64,000 nt of DNA from Halomonas sp. LBP4 (GTDB lineage Bacteria; Pseudomonadota; Gammaproteobacteria; Pseudomonadales; Halomonadaceae), in NCBI RefSeq assembly GCF_003202205.1, contig NZ_PDOG01000002.1, forward strand, positions 5,147-69,146, given 5' to 3'. Shown in pieces: positions 1-8,865 of the stretch (position 1 is its first letter; each line of letters opens with the position of its first letter). Made by a program: the position numbers and the translations under genes. Below the pieces are notes generated by a model. It was given only the letters and a program-made list of their open reading frames with translations, did no database searches and was not told the DNA's origin.

Positions 1-20
1 CCGGGGTTTTTTCGTTTCCG
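1..20 (+). terminator. possible tail of a terminator cut by the window edge
   Basis: The window opens with CCGGGG followed by six T residues, which looks like the 3' arm and T-tract of an intrinsic terminator. The other arm would lie outside the window, so this cannot be confirmed. Confidence 0.3.
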
Positions 21-160
21 GTCGGCGAGTTTCGGGATGGTCGTGTGCCGGTTACAGAGGGTTGCAGGGCGTAGTGGTCATGGGACGTCAATTCGACTAG
101 GGTTTTCAAGGGCCAAATGTAACGACTTGGTGGATAGAGAGCTCTCAGGAGGAGACAACC

Positions 161-355
161 ATGAAGACCGATATGCTCAAGAGACTTGGCCTGGCAATGC
201 TGATTGCCATGATGGCCGGCGGGCTGGTGGCGTGCGAGGATGATCCGGGCCCGGCCGAGGAAGCCGGTCAGAACATCGACGAGGCGATGGAGGATGCCGG
301 CGAGGGCATCGAGGAGATGGGCGACGAGATCCAGGACTCCGCCGAAGAGAACTGA
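161..355 (+). CDS. small entericidin-like lipoprotein
   Basis: A 64-residue protein with a basic start (MKTDMLKR), a hydrophobic stretch (about residues 9-22) and a lipobox-like LVAC, so Cys25 is the likely lipidated residue after signal peptidase II cleavage. The mature part is short, very acidic (many Asp and Glu) and predicted helical, as in entericidin or YtxH-like small lipoproteins. A strong AGGAGGA ribosome site lies just upstream. A palindrome GAGAGCTCTC (137-146) sits before it. The gene stands alone and converges on the Tim44-domain gene. Function is not known; a periplasmic or outer-membrane location is inferred from the lipobox. Confidence 0.75.
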   Translation: MKTDMLKRLGLAMLIAMMAGGLVACEDDPGPAEEAGQNIDEAMEDAGEGIEEMGDEIQDSAEEN

Positions 356-374
356 CCACAGGGCGGCAGAAATG

Positions 375-404
375 CAGGAGGCCGGGCGATTGCCCGGCCT
401 CCTG
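375..404. terminator. bidirectional intrinsic terminator
   Basis: A perfect 13-bp inverted repeat, CAGGAGGCCGGGC / GCCCGGCCTCCTG, with a four-base loop (388-391). It lies between two converging genes (the lipoprotein and the Tim44 gene), so it probably stops transcription from both sides. There is no clear T-tract. Confidence 0.6.
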
Positions 405-425
405 CCGTTCAGGGGCGGCGATCGT

Positions 426-1229
426 TCAACCGTTCTGCTCGATGCCCTGCACGTACCAGGGGGCGCCGTCGCGCATCTCGCGGACCAGGTGCCAGGTCTC
501 GTTGAATTCGTTGTGCTCCCCGTTCTCGTCGAGAATGCCGTGGAAGATCACCGTGGCCTCGGCCCGCTGTCCCTCCTCGCGCACGTCGCCCAGCTCGGCG
601 AACAGGCGCACGACCTCGGTGCGGTTGTTGGCCGGATGCCCGGCGCGCTCTTCACGCAACAGGTTGTAGAGCTCCGGCGTCACGTACTCCTGGATGCCGG
701 CAAAATCATTGTTGTCCCAGGCGCGCTGCAGGGTCATGAAGTGCTCCTTGGCGCCGCCCAGGAAGCGCTCGCGGTCGAACCATTCGGGCTCGCCGGCGAA
801 GGCCGCGCCGCCGCCCGCTGAGGCGGTCTCGGCCTGGAAGGCCGGAGATTGCACGCGGGTTGCCGGCTGGTCGGGCTGCGCCGCGGCCATGGCGGGGCGA
901 CGGCGCGCCAGCAGGCGAAACAGCAGGAAGGCCACGCCGGCAACCAGCAGGATATCCATCAGGCGCAGCTCGTCGAAGGCACCACCGAAGAACAACGCCG
1001 CGAGCAGGCCGCCGGCGAGCAGGCCACCCAGCATGCCGGGCATGCGCGAGCCGGCTGCCTGGCCCTGGCGCGCGGGTGCCGCCTGGTTGGTGGCGGCGGC
1101 AGGGCGCTCCACGGTACGGGACTGGGTACCGAAACTCTTGCCGCCACCGAGGCGGCGGGCGTCGGCATGATCCACGGCGAGGCCGAAGCCCAGCACACCG
1201 ACCACCAGCATGATGAGAAGATGGCGCAT
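426..1229 (-). CDS. Tim44-domain membrane protein
   Basis: A 267-residue protein. It has an N-terminal signal or anchor (about residues 1-24), a low-complexity Ala/Gln-rich linker, and one or two membrane segments around residues 60-105 (GGLLAGGLLAALFFGG; LLVAGVAFLLFRLLA). A C-terminal Tim44-like domain follows (about 145-267), with the typical FLGGAKEHFMTLQRAWDNND and a NEFNETWHLVRE strand. Bacterial Tim44-domain proteins are membrane-anchored and poorly characterised; the fold resembles the mitochondrial import subunit and related NTF2-like domains. GGAGATC upstream serves as ribosome site. It stands alone and is transcribed toward the 375-404 hairpin. Confidence 0.85.
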   Translation of the reverse strand: MRHLLIMLVVGVLGFGLAVDHADARRLGGGKSFGTQSRTVERPAAATNQAAPARQGQAAGSRMPGMLGGLLAGGLLAALFFGGAFDELRLMDILLVAGVAFLLFRLLARRRPAMAAAQPDQPATRVQSPAFQAETASAGGGAAFAGEPEWFDRERFLGGAKEHFMTLQRAWDNNDFAGIQEYVTPELYNLLREERAGHPANNRTEVVRLFAELGDVREEGQRAEATVIFHGILDENGEHNEFNETWHLVREMRDGAPWYVQGIEQNG

Positions 1230-1328
1230 TCAGAGATCTCCATTCAGGGATGTGCAGCAAGGTAAGCTTCAGGTCGAGTGATTCTACTATGCTGGTCACT
1301 CACGACAATAAAGCCCCGGAGAACGCCG

Positions 1329-1901
1329 ATGCGCCTGAGACGCGAAAGGAGCCTGATGTTGATCGTCGACCTGCAGGCCGCTCTGCTGCCGGTGATCGAG
1401 AATGGCGACCAGGCGGTGACGGAAGCCGCCTGGCTGGGCGGGCTGGCCGAGTCACTGAACGTGCCGGTGTGGGTCACCGAGCAGTATCCGCAGGGGATGG
1501 GCGGCAGTGAGCCACGGTTGTTGGCAGCGCTCCCGGGCCATCGCCTGTGGCAGAAGGTCCACTTCGGCGCCCATGAGGAACCGGAATTTGCCGCGGCGCT
1601 GGCCGAGAGCGGGAAGCGGCAGGTGGTGCTGTGCGGCACCGAGGCCCATATCTGCGTGATGCAGACTGGCCTCGGCCTGCTGGAGGCAGGCTATGAGGTC
1701 TACTGGCTGGTGGAGGCCACGGCGAGTCGGCGGGCCGCCGAGGCGCGATTGGCCCGGGAGCGCATGGTCCAGGCCGGTGCCGTGGCGGTGAGCGCCGACA
1801 TGGTGGCCTACGAGTGGCTGCACCGCTGCGACGACGAACGCTTCAAGCAGGCCCATCGCCGCTTCCTCAAGGGCCGCTCCACCCGGCCCCTGTGCTTCTG
1901 A
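1329..1901 (+). CDS. isochorismatase-family cysteine hydrolase
   Basis: A 190-residue protein of the cysteine hydrolase family that includes isochorismatases, nicotinamidases and YcaC. The catalytic triad is visible: Asp in LIVDLQ near the start, Lys in QKVHFGAHEEPEF, and the nucleophile Cys in GTEAHICVMQTGLGLLEAG. Substrate cannot be told from sequence. The start at 1329 (MRLRRERSLMLIVDLQ) follows GGAG and leaves the usual ~10 residues before the first strand; ATG at 1356, preceded by AAGGAG, is an alternative. The stop is only 7 bases from the stop of the converging yaaA gene. Confidence 0.85.
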   Translation: MRLRRERSLMLIVDLQAALLPVIENGDQAVTEAAWLGGLAESLNVPVWVTEQYPQGMGGSEPRLLAALPGHRLWQKVHFGAHEEPEFAAALAESGKRQVVLCGTEAHICVMQTGLGLLEAGYEVYWLVEATASRRAAEARLARERMVQAGAVAVSADMVAYEWLHRCDDERFKQAHRRFLKGRSTRPLCF

Positions 1902-1908
1902 ATCTCGT

Positions 1909-2688
1909 TCAGGCCGCGCCTTCCTCGCGGGTGAAGACCAGGGTATCGCCTTGTGACATGGCGTCGTTGAAACGATAGCCGGCTACGTCGAACGCCTTGA
2001 GACCGTCAGGGTCGTCCAGCCGTTGGCGGATCATCCAGGCGGCCATCAGGCCGCGTGCCTTCTTGGCATAGAAGCTGATGATCTTGAACTTGCCGTTCTT
2101 CTCGTCCTTGAACACCGGGGTGATGACCCGGGCCGAGAGCCGTTTGGGGTCGATCGCCTTGAAGTACTCGTTGGAGGCGAGGTTGACCAGCACCGGGCTG
2201 CCGCTGGCGGCCACGGCCCTGTCCAGCTCCGCGGTCAGGGTCTCCCTCCAGAAGGCGTAGAGGTCGCGCCCGGCGGGGTTGTCGAGCCGGGTGCCCATCT
2301 CCAGGCGGTAGGGCTGGATCAGGTCCAGCGGGCGCAGCAGGCCGTAGAGGCCGGAGAGGATGCGCAGGTGGTCCTGGGCGAAGGCGTTGTCGTCGTCGCC
2401 GAAGGTATCGGCTTCCAGCCCCACGTAGACGTCACCCTTGAAGGCCTGGGCCGCAGGCTTGGCGTTGTCCGGGGTGAAGGGGGTGTGCCACTCGGCGAAC
2501 CGGGCGGCATTGAGGCCGGCCAGCTTGTCGCTGATGCCCATGAGCTCGCTGAGCCGCTGTGGCGAGTAGTCGCGCAGGATCTCGATCAGTTCACGGCTGC
2601 GATCGAGGAAGTCCGGCTGGGAATGCCGGGCCGTGGTGGCCGGCGTCTCGAAGTCCAGCGACTTGGCGGGCGAGATCACGCTCAGCAT
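1909..2688 (-). CDS. yaaA: peroxide stress protein YaaA (DUF328/UPF0246)
   Basis: A 259-residue protein matching the YaaA family throughout: [17 protein letters not shown] at the start, then [18 protein letters not shown] and [18 protein letters not shown] blocks. In E. coli YaaA is induced by OxyR and lowers intracellular free iron during hydrogen peroxide stress, protecting DNA; the family fold binds DNA. Length matches the family (about 257). It is downstream of the tas-like gene on the same strand, separated by a 14-bp perfect hairpin (2755-2785). Confidence 0.95.
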   Translation of the reverse strand: MLSVISPAKSLDFETPATTARHSQPDFLDRSRELIEILRDYSPQRLSELMGISDKLAGLNAARFAEWHTPFTPDNAKPAAQAFKGDVYVGLEADTFGDDDNAFAQDHLRILSGLYGLLRPLDLIQPYRLEMGTRLDNPAGRDLYAFWRETLTAELDRAVAASGSPVLVNLASNEYFKAIDPKRLSARVITPVFKDEKNGKFKIISFYAKKARGLMAAWMIRQRLDDPDGLKAFDVAGYRFNDAMSQGDTLVFTREEGAA

Positions 2689-2754
2689 GGGGCGCTCCTG
2701 TACCTGGTAGATGGGCCTGACGGCGATGCCTCGAGTATACCAAGCCGCCGACTC

Positions 2755-2785
2755 GCAGTGGGCTATCGCCTCGATAGCCCACTGC
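2755..2785. terminator. perfect 14-bp hairpin between tas and yaaA
   Basis: GCAGTGGGCTATCG and its exact complement flank a 3-base loop (CCT). It lies just after the tas-like gene on the transcribed (minus) strand and before yaaA. It has no T-tract, so it could be a terminator, an mRNA stabiliser or a member of the GGGCTATCG repeat family seen at three other places in the window. Confidence 0.5.
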
Positions 2786-2800
2786 CTTGTCGGGAGGGGC

Positions 2801-3832
2801 TCAGGGAGCGGGGTTGGGGAGTCGCCGGTGTACCTCCTCGATGGCGTCGAGCACGCTCTGCTCGAGCCGGAGCGACTCGCTCGCCAGGTCGTCCTCGAGT
2901 TGCTCCATGGTGGTGGCGCCGATGATGTTGCTGGTCAGGAAGCTGCGGGAATTGACGAAGGCCAGGGCCATCTGCGCCGGATCGAGGTCATGGTCACGGG
3001 CGATCTGCACGTAGGCCCGTGTCGCCTCCTCGGCCAGCGGGTTGGTGTAGCGCTGGAAGCGCTCGAACAGGGTGAGGCGGGCGCCTACCGGGCGGGCGCC
3101 GTCGAGGTACTTGCCCGAGAGCATGCCGAAGGCCAGTGGCGAGTAGGCCAGCAGCCCCACGTTCTCGCGATGGGCGATCTCGGCGAGCCCTACCTCGAAG
3201 GTGCGGTTGAGCAGGTTGTAGGGGTTCTGGATGGAGGCCACCCGCGGCAGGCCGAGAGTCTCGGCGAGGTGCAGGGCGCGCATGACCCCCCAGGGCGTGT
3301 CGTTGGACAGCCCGATGGCGCGGACCTTGCCGGCGTCCACCAGCTCCTTGAGCGCCGCGAGCGTCTCCTCGAGCGGCGTGCTGTCCTCCTCCTCGTCATG
3401 CTCGTAGCCGAGCCGGCCGAAGAAGTTGGTGTGACGATCCGGCCAGTGCAGCTGGTAGAGGTCGACGTAGTCGGTCTGCAGTCGGGAGAGGCTGTCGTCG
3501 ATGGCCTGCCTGAGGTGCTCGCGGGTCAGGCGCGGCCCGCCGCGCACATGCTCCAGGCCGGGGCCGGCGGCCTTGGTGGCGATGATCATGTCGTCGCGGG
3601 AGCTGCGGTGCTTCAGCCAGCTGCCGATATAGGCTTCCGTGCGCCCCTGGGTCTCTGCCTTCGGCGGCACCGGGTACATCTCGGCGGTGTCGATGAAGTT
3701 GATGCCGAAGGCCACGGCGCGGTCGAGCTGCTCGTGGGCATCGGCCTCGCTGTTCTGCTCGCCGAAGGTCATGGTGCCCAGGCAGAGTCGGCTGACCTCG
3801 ATGCCGGTGTTGCCAAGCGGTCGCGTCTGCAT
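2801..3832 (-). CDS. tas: NADP(H)-dependent aldo/keto reductase, Tas-like
   Basis: A 343-residue TIM-barrel aldo/keto reductase. The start ([37 protein letters not shown], read in parts) is nearly that of E. coli Tas. The catalytic tetrad can be placed: Asp and Tyr in FIDTAEMY, Lys in IIATKAAG, and His in DLYQLHWPD. Tas was named for complementing tyrosine auxotrophy under starvation; the natural substrate is uncertain. It probably shares a transcript or read-through with yaaA downstream. Confidence 0.92.
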   Translation of the reverse strand: MQTRPLGNTGIEVSRLCLGTMTFGEQNSEADAHEQLDRAVAFGINFIDTAEMYPVPPKAETQGRTEAYIGSWLKHRSSRDDMIIATKAAGPGLEHVRGGPRLTREHLRQAIDDSLSRLQTDYVDLYQLHWPDRHTNFFGRLGYEHDEEEDSTPLEETLAALKELVDAGKVRAIGLSNDTPWGVMRALHLAETLGLPRVASIQNPYNLLNRTFEVGLAEIAHRENVGLLAYSPLAFGMLSGKYLDGARPVGARLTLFERFQRYTNPLAEEATRAYVQIARDHDLDPAQMALAFVNSRSFLTSNIIGATTMEQLEDDLASESLRLEQSVLDAIEEVHRRLPNPAP

Positions 3833-4075
3833 CCGTCACTCCCCTTGCAAGGCTCTGGTGTCCTGGAAACGTCAGGTCTGGAGTCGGCATGGTAGCGGCA
3901 GGTCGACCAGGGCGGCAAATGTGGGGGGGTTGAGTCGCCGCCGGGGCGAGCGTATGCTTGCGGCCCCGTTGCCCCGGCGGAGTCCGCAGGGCTGCTGTCA
4001 CAGTATGCGAATGACGCCGCACACAGGGTAGTGGGCGAGGTCGTCTTCGGCACCACAGGACCAGGGTTGCTTGCC

Positions 4076-4591
4076 ATGCCTCAGGCATCATCACTGTTCA
4101 CTCGGCTCGAGTATCGTCTGGCGGAGCAGCTGTTCCATACTCGCTGGCTGCCTCGTTCGCCGCGCACCCAGAAGTTGACCATGCACCTCTTCCAGCGCTG
4201 CGCCGATGCCGGTCACCCGGCGGCGCTGTCGCTCTACGGGCACATGCTCTTCCATCGCGGCGTCAGCCCCCAGGACAAGGCACGCGGTGCCCGCTATGTG
4301 CTCGAGGCGGCCCATGCCGGGGATGCCCGTGCCCAGTACCGGGCCGGGCAGATCCACGAGCACGGCTGCGCCCTCTATCCGCGCCGCGATGATCACGCCG
4401 TGACCTGGTACGCCCGTGCCGGCGAGGCCGGCCATCCCCTGGCCGCCGACCGCCTGGCCAGGGCCTACCGCCTGGGCGAGCTCGGTCTGCCGATGGACGC
4501 CGAGCGCGCCGAGTACTGGCAGCGGCTGGCCGATCGCCAGGCCGGGTTCGCCGACCAACTGGACAGTGGCGAAGCCGAGACGCGACACTAG
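4076..4591 (+). CDS. Sel1-repeat protein
   Basis: A 171-residue protein with two or three Sel1/TPR-like helical repeats (about residues 45-150): ALSLYGHMLFHRG, ARYVLEAAHAGDARAQYRAGQIHEHG, VTWYARAGEAGHPLAADRLARAYRLG. Such repeats mediate protein-protein contacts. ATG at 4076 is chosen because the upstream GTG would add a tail with no family character. No signal peptide is seen, so it is probably cytoplasmic. Partner unknown. Confidence 0.8.
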   Translation: MPQASSLFTRLEYRLAEQLFHTRWLPRSPRTQKLTMHLFQRCADAGHPAALSLYGHMLFHRGVSPQDKARGARYVLEAAHAGDARAQYRAGQIHEHGCALYPRRDDHAVTWYARAGEAGHPLAADRLARAYRLGELGLPMDAERAEYWQRLADRQAGFADQLDSGEAETRH

Positions 4592-4665
4592 GTCAACCTG
4601 AGGCCGGAAACATGCCCCGGCCTTGCCCCCGACCTGGTGACCCATCATCGAGGACCCGCCTTCCC

Positions 4666-5166
4666 GTGACGCTACCGACACTGCTGGATATCGAAGCGTC
4701 CGGATTCGGGCGTGGCAGCTACCCCATCGAGGTCGGCCTGGCCCGGCCCGATGGCAGCACCTGCGCCTTCCTCGTGCAGCCGCTTCCCGAGTGGATCCAC
4801 TGGGATCCCACGGCGGAACTGCTGCACGGGATCAGTCGTGGCCGCCTGGCCCGCGAGGGGTATCCGGTGCGCCAGGTGGCGCGCTGGCTCAATGATGAGC
4901 TGTCCGACCTGGGCATCGCCTACAGCGACAGCTGGGGTTATGACAACACCTGGCTATCCCTGCTCTTCCACCATGCCGGCCTGCTGCCGGCGTTCCGCCT
5001 CGAGGCGCTGCGCATGCTGCTCAGCGAGGGGCAGCTGGCGCTGTGGACGGCCACCAAGGAAGCGCTGGTGCGCGAGCTGGGTATCCACCGTCACCGGGCC
5101 GGCGACGACGCCCGCCTGCTGCAGCTCACTTACCAGCGTACCCGCGAACTCGCCGGCGACGCCTGA
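4666..5166 (+). CDS. DEDDh-type 3'-5' exonuclease-like protein
   Basis: A 166-residue protein with an RNase H-fold exonuclease pattern: Asp-x-Glu in LLDIEASGFG (motif ExoI), Asp in the SWGYDNTWLSLLF region (ExoII), and His/Asp in HRHRAGDDARLL (ExoIII of the DEDDh type). The order and spacing fit small stand-alone exonucleases related to the DnaQ/RNase T superfamily. The GTG at 4666 is chosen as start because it begins directly at the first strand (TLPTLLDIEAS) after a GAGGA box; an upstream ATG at 4612 would add a proline-rich tail. Substrate (DNA or RNA) is not known. Confidence 0.7.
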   Translation: MTLPTLLDIEASGFGRGSYPIEVGLARPDGSTCAFLVQPLPEWIHWDPTAELLHGISRGRLAREGYPVRQVARWLNDELSDLGIAYSDSWGYDNTWLSLLFHHAGLLPAFRLEALRMLLSEGQLALWTATKEALVRELGIHRHRAGDDARLLQLTYQRTRELAGDA

Positions 5167-5195
5167 CTCAGTCCTGAAAGGCATTGATTGGCGTC

Positions 5196-6167
5196 TCAGT
5201 CCTCGCCGCTGACCGACAGCAGTACCTTGCCGATATTGGCATCGCGCCTGACGTGCTCGTGGGCCGCCTCGGCCTCGGTGATCGGCCAGGTGCGGTCGAT
5301 CAGCGGCTCGAGCTCGCCGCTCGCGAGCCTGGGCCAGACATGGGCCAGCAGGGCATCGAGGATGGCGCCCTTGGCCGCCGGCGACTTGGCGCGCAGGGTC
5401 GAGCCGATCAGCCGCTGGCGCTTCATCAGCATCCGTCCCAGGTCCAGCTCGGCACGGCGCCCGCCCATCAGCCCGATCAGCACCAGGCGTCCGTCGGCAT
5501 TGAGCACCTGCTGGTTGTCGGCGAGATAGCTCGCGCCCACCGGGTCGAGGATCATGTCGGCGCCGCCCCAGGCCTTCACCGCCTCGACGAAGCTGCCGTC
5601 GTGGCGGTTCCAGCCTGCCTCGGCACCCAGGGCGCGGCACGCGGCGAGCTTCTCGGCACTGCCCACGGTGACGAAGCAGGGATGGCCGAAGGCCCGGCAC
5701 AACTGGATGGCGGCGGTGCCCACGCCGCTGGCGCCGGCATGCAGCAGCACCCGCTCGCCCGTCGTCAAGGCTCCCTCCATGAACAGGTTGAGCCAGGCGG
5801 TGGCGTAGACCTCGGGCAGCGCCGCCGACTGACGTAGGTCCAGCCCCGCGGGCAGCGGCAGCACCTGGCGGGCATCCACCCCCACCTCCTCGGCGTAGCC
5901 GCCCCCGGCGAGCAGGGCGCAGACCTTGTCGCCCGCGCGCAGGCGCTCGACGCCGGGGCCGGTTTCGGTCACGGTGCCGCTGACCTCGAGCCCGAGGGTC
6001 CCGCTTGCCCCGGGGGGCGGCGGGTAGTGCCCGGCGCGCTGCATCAGGTCGGCGCGGTTGACGCCGGCCCAGGCCACGCGGATCCGCACCTGTCCACTCT
6101 CCAGCGGACCCGGCCCGCTGATCTCCCGCCAGCGCAGGCGTTCTCCGTCGATGGTGATGGCATGCAT
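5196..6167 (-). CDS. quinone oxidoreductase (zinc-less MDR family, PIG3-like)
   Basis: A 323-residue medium-chain reductase with the GroES-like N-terminal half (AGVNRADLMQRAGHYPPPPG, GLEVSGTV) and a Rossmann half with the nucleotide-binding HAGASGVGTAAIQLCRAFG. The structural zinc cysteines of alcohol dehydrogenases are missing, as in NADPH:quinone reductases. PIG3-type enzymes reduce quinones with NADPH in the cytoplasm. The start at 6167 (MHAITIDG) is chosen because GAGGAG sits nine bases before it; the longer form from 6191 would contain the ribosome site in its coding part. Confidence 0.88.
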   Translation of the reverse strand: MHAITIDGERLRWREISGPGPLESGQVRIRVAWAGVNRADLMQRAGHYPPPPGASGTLGLEVSGTVTETGPGVERLRAGDKVCALLAGGGYAEEVGVDARQVLPLPAGLDLRQSAALPEVYATAWLNLFMEGALTTGERVLLHAGASGVGTAAIQLCRAFGHPCFVTVGSAEKLAACRALGAEAGWNRHDGSFVEAVKAWGGADMILDPVGASYLADNQQVLNADGRLVLIGLMGGRRAELDLGRMLMKRQRLIGSTLRAKSPAAKGAILDALLAHVWPRLASGELEPLIDRTWPITEAEAAHEHVRRDANIGKVLLSVSGED

Positions 6168-6207
6168 GGCGCCGGCTCCTCGGGTTGGCATGAACGAAAG
6201 CGGTGGC

Positions 6208-6762
6208 TCAGTCGGTAGTCGTCAGGCGGGCTTCCAGGGCGTCGAGCAGGGCGGCCGGCTCGGTGGCATCGATCAGCTCGGCCCGGGTGCGGCCGTTGAG
6301 GAAGCCGTGTTCCACGGTGCTGTCGAGGAAGGCCAGCAGCGGGGCATAGAAGCCACCGGTGTCGAGCACGCCGATCGGCTTGTCGTGCAGCCCCAGGTAG
6401 TGCCAGGTCCAGGCCTCGAAGAACTCCTCCAGGGTGCCGATGCCACCGGGTAGCACGATGAAGGCGTCGGCATGGGCGGCCATGTTCGCCTTGCGCTCGT
6501 GCATGTTGCGCACCCGGATCAGCTCACTGAGCCCGTGGTGGGCCTGCTCGCGCTCCACCAGGTGATCGGGCATCACGCCGATCGCCTCGCCGCCTGCGGC
6601 CATGACGGCATCGGCCAGGGCGCCCATCAGGCCGATGCGGGCACCGCCGTAGACCAGGGTGTGGCCGCGACGGGCGAGTTCGCTACCCAGCTGGCGAGTG
6701 GCCTCGAGGAAGTGCGGGTCACGGCCGTCCCGTGACCCCAGGTAGACGCAGAATCTCGACAT
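6208..6762 (-). CDS. LOG-family protein (cytokinin riboside 5'-monophosphate phosphoribohydrolase type)
   Basis: A 184-residue Rossmann-fold protein (TIGR00730 group). The family signatures are visible: YGGARIGLMGALAD, where the first motif Gly is Ala, and PGGIGTLEEFFEAWTW. The Arg and Glu of the PGG-GT-EE motif contact the nucleotide phosphate and catalyse N-glycosidic cleavage in LOG/YgdH/PpnN relatives. In bacteria these are usually nucleotide monophosphate nucleosidases. Same strand as, and upstream of, the quinone reductase, with a 40-base gap; the two could be co-transcribed. Confidence 0.88.
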   Translation of the reverse strand: MSRFCVYLGSRDGRDPHFLEATRQLGSELARRGHTLVYGGARIGLMGALADAVMAAGGEAIGVMPDHLVEREQAHHGLSELIRVRNMHERKANMAAHADAFIVLPGGIGTLEEFFEAWTWHYLGLHDKPIGVLDTGGFYAPLLAFLDSTVEHGFLNGRTRAELIDATEPAALLDALEARLTTTD

Positions 6763-6897
6763 GCTCTTCTCCTTGGCAAGGCCTCCATCCTAGCGCCGCG
6801 GCGGTGGTCCCGAAAGCCCGTGACCCTTCCCGCCCTCCTGGATACGCGAAGGGCGCCGTCATGGCGCCCTTGGCGATGTGCTGGCAAACGGCCGTAT

Positions 6898-7023
6898 TCA
6901 GCGCGAGCCGCTGGCCGCGTCGCGTTTCATGGCCTGGCGCAGCAGCTTGATGCCCACGCCGGTGATCACCACCATGCTGGCGATCAGGGCGAGACTGGCA
7001 ATCACATGGGTATCGACGTACAT
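6898..7023 (-). CDS. 41-residue single-span membrane protein
   Basis: A short gene starting MYVDTHVIASLALIASMV with an AAGGAG ribosome site 8 bases upstream. Residues 7-27 form one membrane helix, followed by a basic tail (KLLRQAMKRD). Longer in-frame starts would add a proline/arginine-rich leader that does not look coding. Same strand as the DUF501 gene 62 bases upstream, so probably the last gene of that run. No function can be given. Confidence 0.6.
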   Translation of the reverse strand: MYVDTHVIASLALIASMVVITGVGIKLLRQAMKRDAASGSR

Positions 7024-7085
7024 CAGGGGGCTCCTTCTCTGGGGAGTGGGTCTTGGGGTTAGGGTTCGGGGACGGCGGGGATGGT

Positions 7086-7607
7086 TCAGGGCAGGCAGTC
7101 GGCGACCCCGTACTCGGCATCCAGCCACTGGCCGATGACGTTGTCGCCGCAGAGGTGGTGGGCATACTGGGTGTGCAGGCAGCGCACCTGGTCCCAGTTG
7201 CCGATGCCGCCGATGCCGCGCTCCCTGAGCACGCCATCGTAGCCCAGTCGGATGACCTCGGCTGCCTGGGTGTCGCTCATGAAGCGCCAGCGGGCCTCGA
7301 CATAGTCGCGGTGGCTGCGGTGATAGGCGGCGAGGAAGTCGGGGTCGTCCTGCAGGCGGGTCTCGAGCCGCTTGATCACCCCGGCGGCCTCGATGCGCGA
7401 GAGCTCGACCTTGAGGCGCTCGGAGCTGAGCCAGTAGAGGGTCGGGAAGGGCTTGCCGCCGACGATGGGGGCCATGCGCAGCACCAGCGGGGTGCCTGCG
7501 CCGTCGGTGGCCGAGACGGCCTCGATGCCTCGGGGGGCACGGCCAAGCTGGTCGGCGATGATGGCCAGCTGGCGCTCGTCAGGCGTCTGATCGGTGCGGA
7601 TCAGCAT
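7086..7607 (-). CDS. DUF501-family protein
   Basis: A 173-residue protein matching the DUF501 family (LGRAPRGIEAV, GKPFPTLYWLSSERL, DDPDFLAAYHRSHRDYVEARW, GIGGIGNWDQVRCLHTQYAHHL). The family has conserved Cys, His and Asn residues but no agreed biochemical function. Start at 7607 (MLIRTDQTPDERQ) is chosen because homologous sequence begins there; it lies inside the end of the upstream gene (29-base overlap in another frame), which suggests translational coupling. Confidence 0.85.
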   Translation of the reverse strand: MLIRTDQTPDERQLAIIADQLGRAPRGIEAVSATDGAGTPLVLRMAPIVGGKPFPTLYWLSSERLKVELSRIEAAGVIKRLETRLQDDPDFLAAYHRSHRDYVEARWRFMSDTQAAEVIRLGYDGVLRERGIGGIGNWDQVRCLHTQYAHHLCGDNVIGQWLDAEYGVADCLP

Positions 7608-7905
7608 CGTCGGGGTCCCGTACAAACTTGTTCGAACGGCCGACGGCCAGGAAGAAGGCGCGAGTGAGCTGCTCGGGCGTCGGCACATAGCGCCATTGCC
7701 GCTCGCAGTACTCGTTGGCCCTGGCCATCAGCGCGTCATGGAGGCGATTGAATGGCGCATCATAATCGTAAGGGTCGGCGCCGAACAAGCGGATGTGCGG
7801 ATAGTCGGCGAAGCGCTCCATGAAGAAGCGGATCAGGTCTGCCTCCACGGCACGGTGGCGGGCGATGTTGTCGGGGTCCAGCCAGAGGTCGTAGCGGATG
7901 GCCAT
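7579..7905 (-). CDS. conserved hypothetical protein, 108 residues
   Basis: Starts MAIRYDLWLDPDNIARH with AGGAG seven bases upstream. It is rich in aromatic and acidic residues (IRLFGADPYDYDAPFNRLHDAL; YCERQWRYVPTPEQLTRAFFLAVGRSNKF) and predicted mostly helical, with no membrane segment or known motif. Its 3' end overlaps the DUF501 start by 29 bases, so the two are probably expressed together. Function unknown. Confidence 0.7.
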   Translation of the reverse strand: MAIRYDLWLDPDNIARHRAVEADLIRFFMERFADYPHIRLFGADPYDYDAPFNRLHDALMARANEYCERQWRYVPTPEQLTRAFFLAVGRSNKFVRDPDDADPHRSDA

Positions 7906-7990
7906 GACCGGCTCCTGTTGTGGGGGTGTCCCGGTGATGCCGGGGCGTACCAATGGGACAGCGCGGGGCGCCATTCGGCTCGCCGCCGTC

Positions 7991-8461
7991 TCAGGTCCTG
8001 GCGAGGGCGACCAGGCGTGCCCCGGTGAGGCGGGCCAGGTCCTGTGGCGCCAGGCGAATCTCCAGCCCGCGGCGTCCGCCGCTGACGTGGATCGCCGTGA
8101 AATCCTCGGCGCTGGCGTCGAGGTAGGTGGGCAGGCGCTTCTTCTGCCCCAGCGGGCTGATGCCGCCCACCAGGTAGCCGGTGGCGCGCTCGGCCGCCTC
8201 CGCCTCGGCCAGGGTGGCCTTGCGGGCCCCGGCGGCCCGGGCCAGTGCCTTGAGGTCGAGCTGGCCGGAGACCGGCACGATGGCCACCACCAGGCGGCCG
8301 TCGGCGAGGCGGGCGAGCAGGGTCTTGAACACCTCGTCGGGCGACAGGCCGAGGGCACAGGCGGCCTCCTCGCCGTAGGCCGGGGTGCGTGGGTCGTGGT
8401 CGTAGCTGGCCAGCGTAAAGGCCGTTCCGGCCTTCTCCAGCGCCTTCACCGCCGGTGTCAT
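7991..8461 (-). CDS. ybaK: YbaK/EbsC-type Cys-tRNA(Pro) deacylase
   Basis: A 156-residue protein of the YbaK/ProX editing fold: MTPAVKALEKAGTAFTLASYDHDP start, EVFKTLLARLADGRLVVAIVPVSGQLDLKALA with the conserved editing-site Lys, and TGYLVGGISPLGQKKRLPTYLD with the Gly-Gly-x-Ser-Pro substrate loop. YbaK hydrolyses Cys-tRNA(Pro) made in error by prolyl-tRNA synthetase. Its ATG overlaps the stop of the upstream thioesterase by four bases (8458-8461), a typical coupled pair. Confidence 0.92.
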   Translation of the reverse strand: MTPAVKALEKAGTAFTLASYDHDPRTPAYGEEAACALGLSPDEVFKTLLARLADGRLVVAIVPVSGQLDLKALARAAGARKATLAEAEAAERATGYLVGGISPLGQKKRLPTYLDASAEDFTAIHVSGGRRGLEIRLAPQDLARLTGARLVALART

Positions 8462-8865
8462 GCGTCTGCGGGCTCCTCCTGCAGATGGGCCTCCAGCGCC
8501 TCGCGCAGCTCACCCTCGATGGGGATGGCGCGCTTGGCCCGATAATCGAAGTGTACCATCACCGTATGGCCCCGGTTGGTCAACCGGCCATTCTGCCGAG
8601 CCTCCTGGCTCACCGTGAAGGAGCTGTTGCCAAGGCGCGAGACGTAGGTACGTATCTCGATCTCGCTGCCGTACTGCAGCTCGGCCCGGTAGTCGACCTC
8701 CATCCGCGCCATGATCAGGCGCCACTTGCGCGGGTCCAGGTCCGGGGTGAAGAGGCGGAAGAGGTCGTTGCGGGCCAGCTCGAACCAGGCCGGCAGCCGG
8801 GTGTTGTTGACGTGACCCAAGGCATCGGTGTCATAGAAGGCGGGCTCGATGGTGCGTGCGAACAT
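8458..8865 (-). CDS. acyl-CoA thioesterase (4HBT hot-dog fold)
   Basis: A 135-residue hot-dog thioesterase: FYDTDALGHVNNTRLPAWFELARNDLF carries the Asp and the His-Val-Asn-Asn of the 4-hydroxybenzoyl-CoA thioesterase/YbgC/FadM group; VDYRAELQYGSEIEIRTYV and GHTVMVHFDYRAKRAIPI are the family strands. ATG at 8865 (MFARTIEP) follows AAGGAA by seven bases and is preferred over a start 24 codons upstream. Overlaps ybaK by four bases. The acyl substrate is unknown. Confidence 0.88.
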   Translation of the reverse strand: MFARTIEPAFYDTDALGHVNNTRLPAWFELARNDLFRLFTPDLDPRKWRLIMARMEVDYRAELQYGSEIEIRTYVSRLGNSSFTVSQEARQNGRLTNRGHTVMVHFDYRAKRAIPIEGELREALEAHLQEEPADA